Shown piece by piece: positions 6,154 through 8,378 of a DNA stretch of 8,378 nucleotides. The position numbers and the translations under genes are program-made. Every line of letters starts with the position of its first letter. The first letter of the stretch is position 1. Under the pieces are notes generated by a model, which ran no database searches, was not told the origin of the DNA, and saw only the letters and a program-made list of their open reading frames with translations. Origin of the DNA: Bacillota bacterium (GTDB taxonomy: Bacteria; Bacillota; Clostridia; Peptostreptococcales; Anaerovoracaceae); assembly GCA_030535715.1 (NCBI GenBank), contig JAUNRL010000043.1, forward strand, positions 1 to 8,378, in the 5' to 3' direction.

Positions 6154-6984
6154 TTATGGCAGATAAACGGTGACGTTGCGCCGGCCCCATCTGCGGCAGG
6201 CGCTTTTGGATGACATGTAGATATCAATGATGTGGCCCTTGATGGCACCGCCGGTATCCTCGGCGCGGAGCGGCCCGAAACCCTCTACGTATACGGTGGT
6301 ACCCAGGGGAATGACCCGCGGATCGACAGCGATCTCGCCGACGCGGGCATGCGTTCCGGTGGCGGTCCGGCCGCCGCCGGTGTAGGCGGTTGACTGGAAG
6401 ACTTCCCTGCGGGTATAGGCAAATCCGTTGATGGTTTCAATGACGCCCACGTGGATGATCTGATCAACAGGTTCCGCCAGAGTTTGGCGGGAGAGCACCT
6501 CCCGGTCGGTTTCCACACCCGATGTATAGGTGACCCGGTAGGTGACCAGATCCTTTCCCGGCTTTCCTTCTCGAAACGTTTTTTTCTCCCCTTTCTTCAT
6601 GGTCCGGTCTTCTTCCTCAACGGTTTTGAAGTCGGTAGCCTCTTCGATTTCCTCTTTGACGATCCTGACCTGCTGAACGCGGATGGTCATACCGTCTTCG
6701 AGGCGGGCATTTCTTCCGGGTTCAATAATATCCAGATCGCCGGGTCGGAATCCAGCCTCCGTGAGCGCAGTCTCTATGGTTTTTTGCCGCGTCTTACAGG
6801 GCGCCGAGCTGTGGTCGATCTGAACCGTCAGGTCATAGGTGACGCGGGAAGCATATACATAAAGACCGGCCAGAACCAGCGTGAAAAGGATCGACGAAAT
6901 AACAAGGGTCAAGAAAATTCTTCGTCCCCGCTTTTTCTGCTCTTTAGTTTTCTCCGCAAAGAATTCAGGCCGGTAATACGTCAT
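6154..6984 (-). CDS. Membrane-anchored DUF348-G5-3D domain cell-wall protein
   Basis: Probable peptidoglycan-remodelling protein (lytic transglycosylase-like) of the YabE/Rpf-like group. A basic cytoplasmic start (KEQKKRGRR) is followed by one membrane helix at 23-45. Residues about 49-107 match the ubiquitin-like DUF348 domain, present once, whereas YabE-type proteins often have several copies. Residues about 108-180 match a G5 domain. Residues 190-276 are a 3D domain: FQSTAYTGGGRTATGTHARVG, AVDPRVIPLGT, AEDTGGAIKG and HIIDIYM. The three defining aspartates are Asp221, Asp243 and Asp254, so the active site looks intact. The anchor places the domains outside the cell. The ATG overlaps the pepV stop (ATGA), with a GGAGAG ribosome binding site inside the pepV 3' end, so translation is probably coupled. 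Its stop lies 6 bases from the convergent upstream gene. Confidence 0.93.
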   Translation of the reverse strand: MTYYRPEFFAEKTKEQKKRGRRIFLTLVISSILFTLVLAGLYVYASRVTYDLTVQIDHSSAPCKTRQKTIETALTEAGFRPGDLDIIEPGRNARLEDGMTIRVQQVRIVKEEIEEATDFKTVEEEDRTMKKGEKKTFREGKPGKDLVTYRVTYTSGVETDREVLSRQTLAEPVDQIIHVGVIETINGFAYTRREVFQSTAYTGGGRTATGTHARVGEIAVDPRVIPLGTTVYVEGFGPLRAEDTGGAIKGHIIDIYMSSKSACRRWGRRNVTVYLP

Positions 6985-8378
6985 ACTGTCTCTCCGGTTC
7001 CGGTCGGCGGTCTGTCTGCGGTACGATCATCTGCTGCGCCGGTCGGCGGTCTACCTGCTGCAGTCTCCGCTTCTCCCTCTCCCGCCAGCGCCGCGATAGC
7101 GTCGGCGTAGATCTTTGACAGGAGGACGAGGCTGTCCACGGAAATCTTTTCGTTTTTCTGATGACCCAGCGCCGGTTCTCCCGGGAACCGGGCGCCAAAG
7201 GCAACGATATTCTCCATCACCCGGGCGTAGGTTCCCCCGCCGATAACCATCGGTTGCGTCTGTTCATCGCCGGTATGGCGGCGGTAAATCTCCGTCAGCG
7301 TCCCGACCAGAGGGTTGTCAGCCGGGAAATAGATGGGCGGCTTGTGGTTGCCTTTGATGATGCCGATGTCATAGGGGTCCGCCACAGCGGCAATGCCGTC
7401 ATAGATCTGATCCATTTCGGCGGTTACCGGGTAGCGGACGTTGACCGTGAGCTGCACGGATTTCTGATCCAGATCGATCATGCCCACGTTCCAGACCAGC
7501 TTCCCGGAGGCTTCGTCTTCCAGCGCGCAGCCCATATGCCCGCCGTCCAGTTCGAATCCGATGTGATGGTTATAGAAACGAATGAACTCGGTGACTTCGT
7601 CACTGACGAAGTTCAGGTGGCCGAGAACCTCCATGAGAATGGAAATCGCGTTTTCTCCCTCTTCCGGTTTGGCACCGTGGGCGGAGGTCCCGGTGACGGT
7701 GATTTCCAGGCTCCTGCCGATGCCCCGGGAACGGATCCGCCAGCCCCGGCTCTCCCGGATTTCCGCGAGCAGACTGCGGATGTCGCCGTAGCCCATGTCC
7801 GCCGTGTCCAGCAAAACGGCCCGCGCGAAATCGGGCACGGAATTGGCCGCGGTTCCGCCGGTGAAGGATCGAAGCTCCAGCCCCTTGCCGGCAGACCGGC
7901 CGAACTTGCGGGCGAGCGCAAAGACCAAAAAGCCCTTCTCTCCGCGGATGACGGGAAAGTCTGCGTCGGGTGTGAACCCCACATCCGGCAGCCGGTCCGC
8001 GAAGGCAACGTAATGCTTCATCCCATCCCAGTCGGTTTCTTCGTCCAGACCGAGAATCATCCGGATTGTCCGATCCGGAACGAAGCCGGCCTCCTTCAGC
8101 GCCTTCATGGCATAGAAGCAGGCGATGATCGGGCCCTTGTCATCTTCGGCGCCCCGGCCGCAGACGAAGCCGTCGATGACTTCGCCACCGTAGGGATCGA
8201 AGTCCCAGCCGTCCCCCTCGGGAACCACGTCCAGGTGTCCGACGATGCCAACGAGCCCGTCGCCGGTTCCCGGGAAGTCGAAGTGTCCGCCGAAGTTGTC
8301 CAGATTGCACACGAAAAATCCTTCCCCGGCGGCCATTTCAAGCATGGCTTCGAAAACCTGTTGAACACCGTCCCCGAA
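6981..8378 (-). CDS. pepV: PepV-type M20 dipeptidase (N-terminus off the right edge)
   Basis: Zinc-dependent cytosolic dipeptidase that hydrolyses dipeptides during peptide use. The frame is open to the window edge: the 11 codons before the Met at 8345 read FGDGVQQVFEA, typical PepV sequence, so that Met is internal and the true start is outside. In the 466 visible codons, zinc-site motifs appear in order: GHLDVVPEGDGW (His48, Asp50), GRGAEDDKGP (Asp79), DEETDW (Glu113/Glu114), TPDADFPVIRGEKG (Asp138) and, near the end, ALGHQKNE with the final histidine. GGGTYAR just before it is also conserved. All ligands are present, so it is probably active. After the usual end (SKIYADAI) the protein carries an extra tail of about 37 residues with a repeated RPPTG motif. 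First visible gene of the pair with the 3D protein. Confidence 0.93.
   Translation of the reverse strand, partial: FGDGVQQVFEAMLEMAAGEGFFVCNLDNFGGHFDFPGTGDGLVGIVGHLDVVPEGDGWDFDPYGGEVIDGFVCGRGAEDDKGPIIACFYAMKALKEAGFVPDRTIRMILGLDEETDWDGMKHYVAFADRLPDVGFTPDADFPVIRGEKGFLVFALARKFGRSAGKGLELRSFTGGTAANSVPDFARAVLLDTADMGYGDIRSLLAEIRESRGWRIRSRGIGRSLEITVTGTSAHGAKPEEGENAISILMEVLGHLNFVSDEVTEFIRFYNHHIGFELDGGHMGCALEDEASGKLVWNVGMIDLDQKSVQLTVNVRYPVTAEMDQIYDGIAAVADPYDIGIIKGNHKPPIYFPADNPLVGTLTEIYRRHTGDEQTQPMVIGGGTYARVMENIVAFGARFPGEPALGHQKNEKISVDSLVLLSKIYADAIAALAGEGEAETAAGRPPTGAADDRTADRPPTGTGETV
7000..7052. repeat. Direct repeat in the pepV tail
   Basis: The 14-base sequence CCGGTCGGCGGTCT occurs at 7000-7013 and again at 7039-7052, an offset of 39 bases (13 codons). 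It encodes the twice-occurring RPPTG in the C-terminal tail of the dipeptidase. A small in-frame tandem duplication is the simplest origin. Confidence 0.8.

Noticed and set aside
6451..7110. Plus-strand open frame of 219 codons opposite the 3D gene
   Set aside because: It is antisense to clear DUF348/G5/3D coding sequence and to the pepV tail, with no start signals.
8106..8345. Met at 8345 as the true start of pepV
   Set aside because: The frame continues upstream to the window edge with typical PepV residues (FGDGVQQVFEA), so the Met is internal.

Overview
The window looks like chromosome of a Gram-positive, probably anaerobic, clostridial-type bacterium (Firmicutes/Bacillota). The basis is strong AGGAGG-type ribosome binding sites, an ubiquitin-like DUF348 / G5 / 3D cell-wall protein, a PepV-type dipeptidase, a zinc-ribbon/TPR membrane protein, and the remains of a 4Fe-4S aldo/keto reductase. 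I cannot name the genus. No mobile element, CRISPR array, tRNA or rRNA is visible.

Left part (1-1263). A LysR-family regulator on the minus strand runs off the left edge. It is divergent from a small methionine-rich protein gene (858-1058) that has an excellent ribosome binding site and is closed by a strong hairpin (1081-1121). Just beyond the hairpin lies a 5'-truncated fossil of a ferredoxin-like C-terminus, typical of 4Fe-4S aldo/keto reductases (about 1173-1253). This part is clearly less GC-rich than the rest, so a composition break falls between about 1060 and 1270.

Central minus-strand operon (3798 down to 1264): hom (homoserine dehydrogenase without an ACT domain), then a SEC-C zinc-motif protein, then lplA (lipoate-protein ligase). 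The hom stop and the SEC-C start are 12 bases apart, with the ribosome binding site in between. Hom makes homoserine for threonine and methionine; LplA attaches scavenged lipoate or a similar cofactor to carrier proteins. The SEC-C protein has no defined role.

A 330-base intergenic region (3799-4128) separates hom from a divergent plus-strand gene (4129-6147). That gene encodes a 672-residue membrane protein with a zinc ribbon, an acidic linker, one transmembrane helix, a TPR-like segment and an outer C-terminal domain. It has a good TATAAT box and ribosome binding site.

Right part (8378 down to 6154, minus strand): pepV (its N-terminus lies beyond the right edge) overlaps by four bases (ATGA) a membrane-anchored 3D-domain cell-wall protein. 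The latter ends 6 bases from the convergent 672-residue gene. The most unusual items are the small Met-rich gene beside the LysR regulator, the aldo/keto reductase fossil, and the zinc-ribbon protein, whose first zinc cysteine is replaced by tyrosine. I found no clear evidence of a wholly new multi-gene system.
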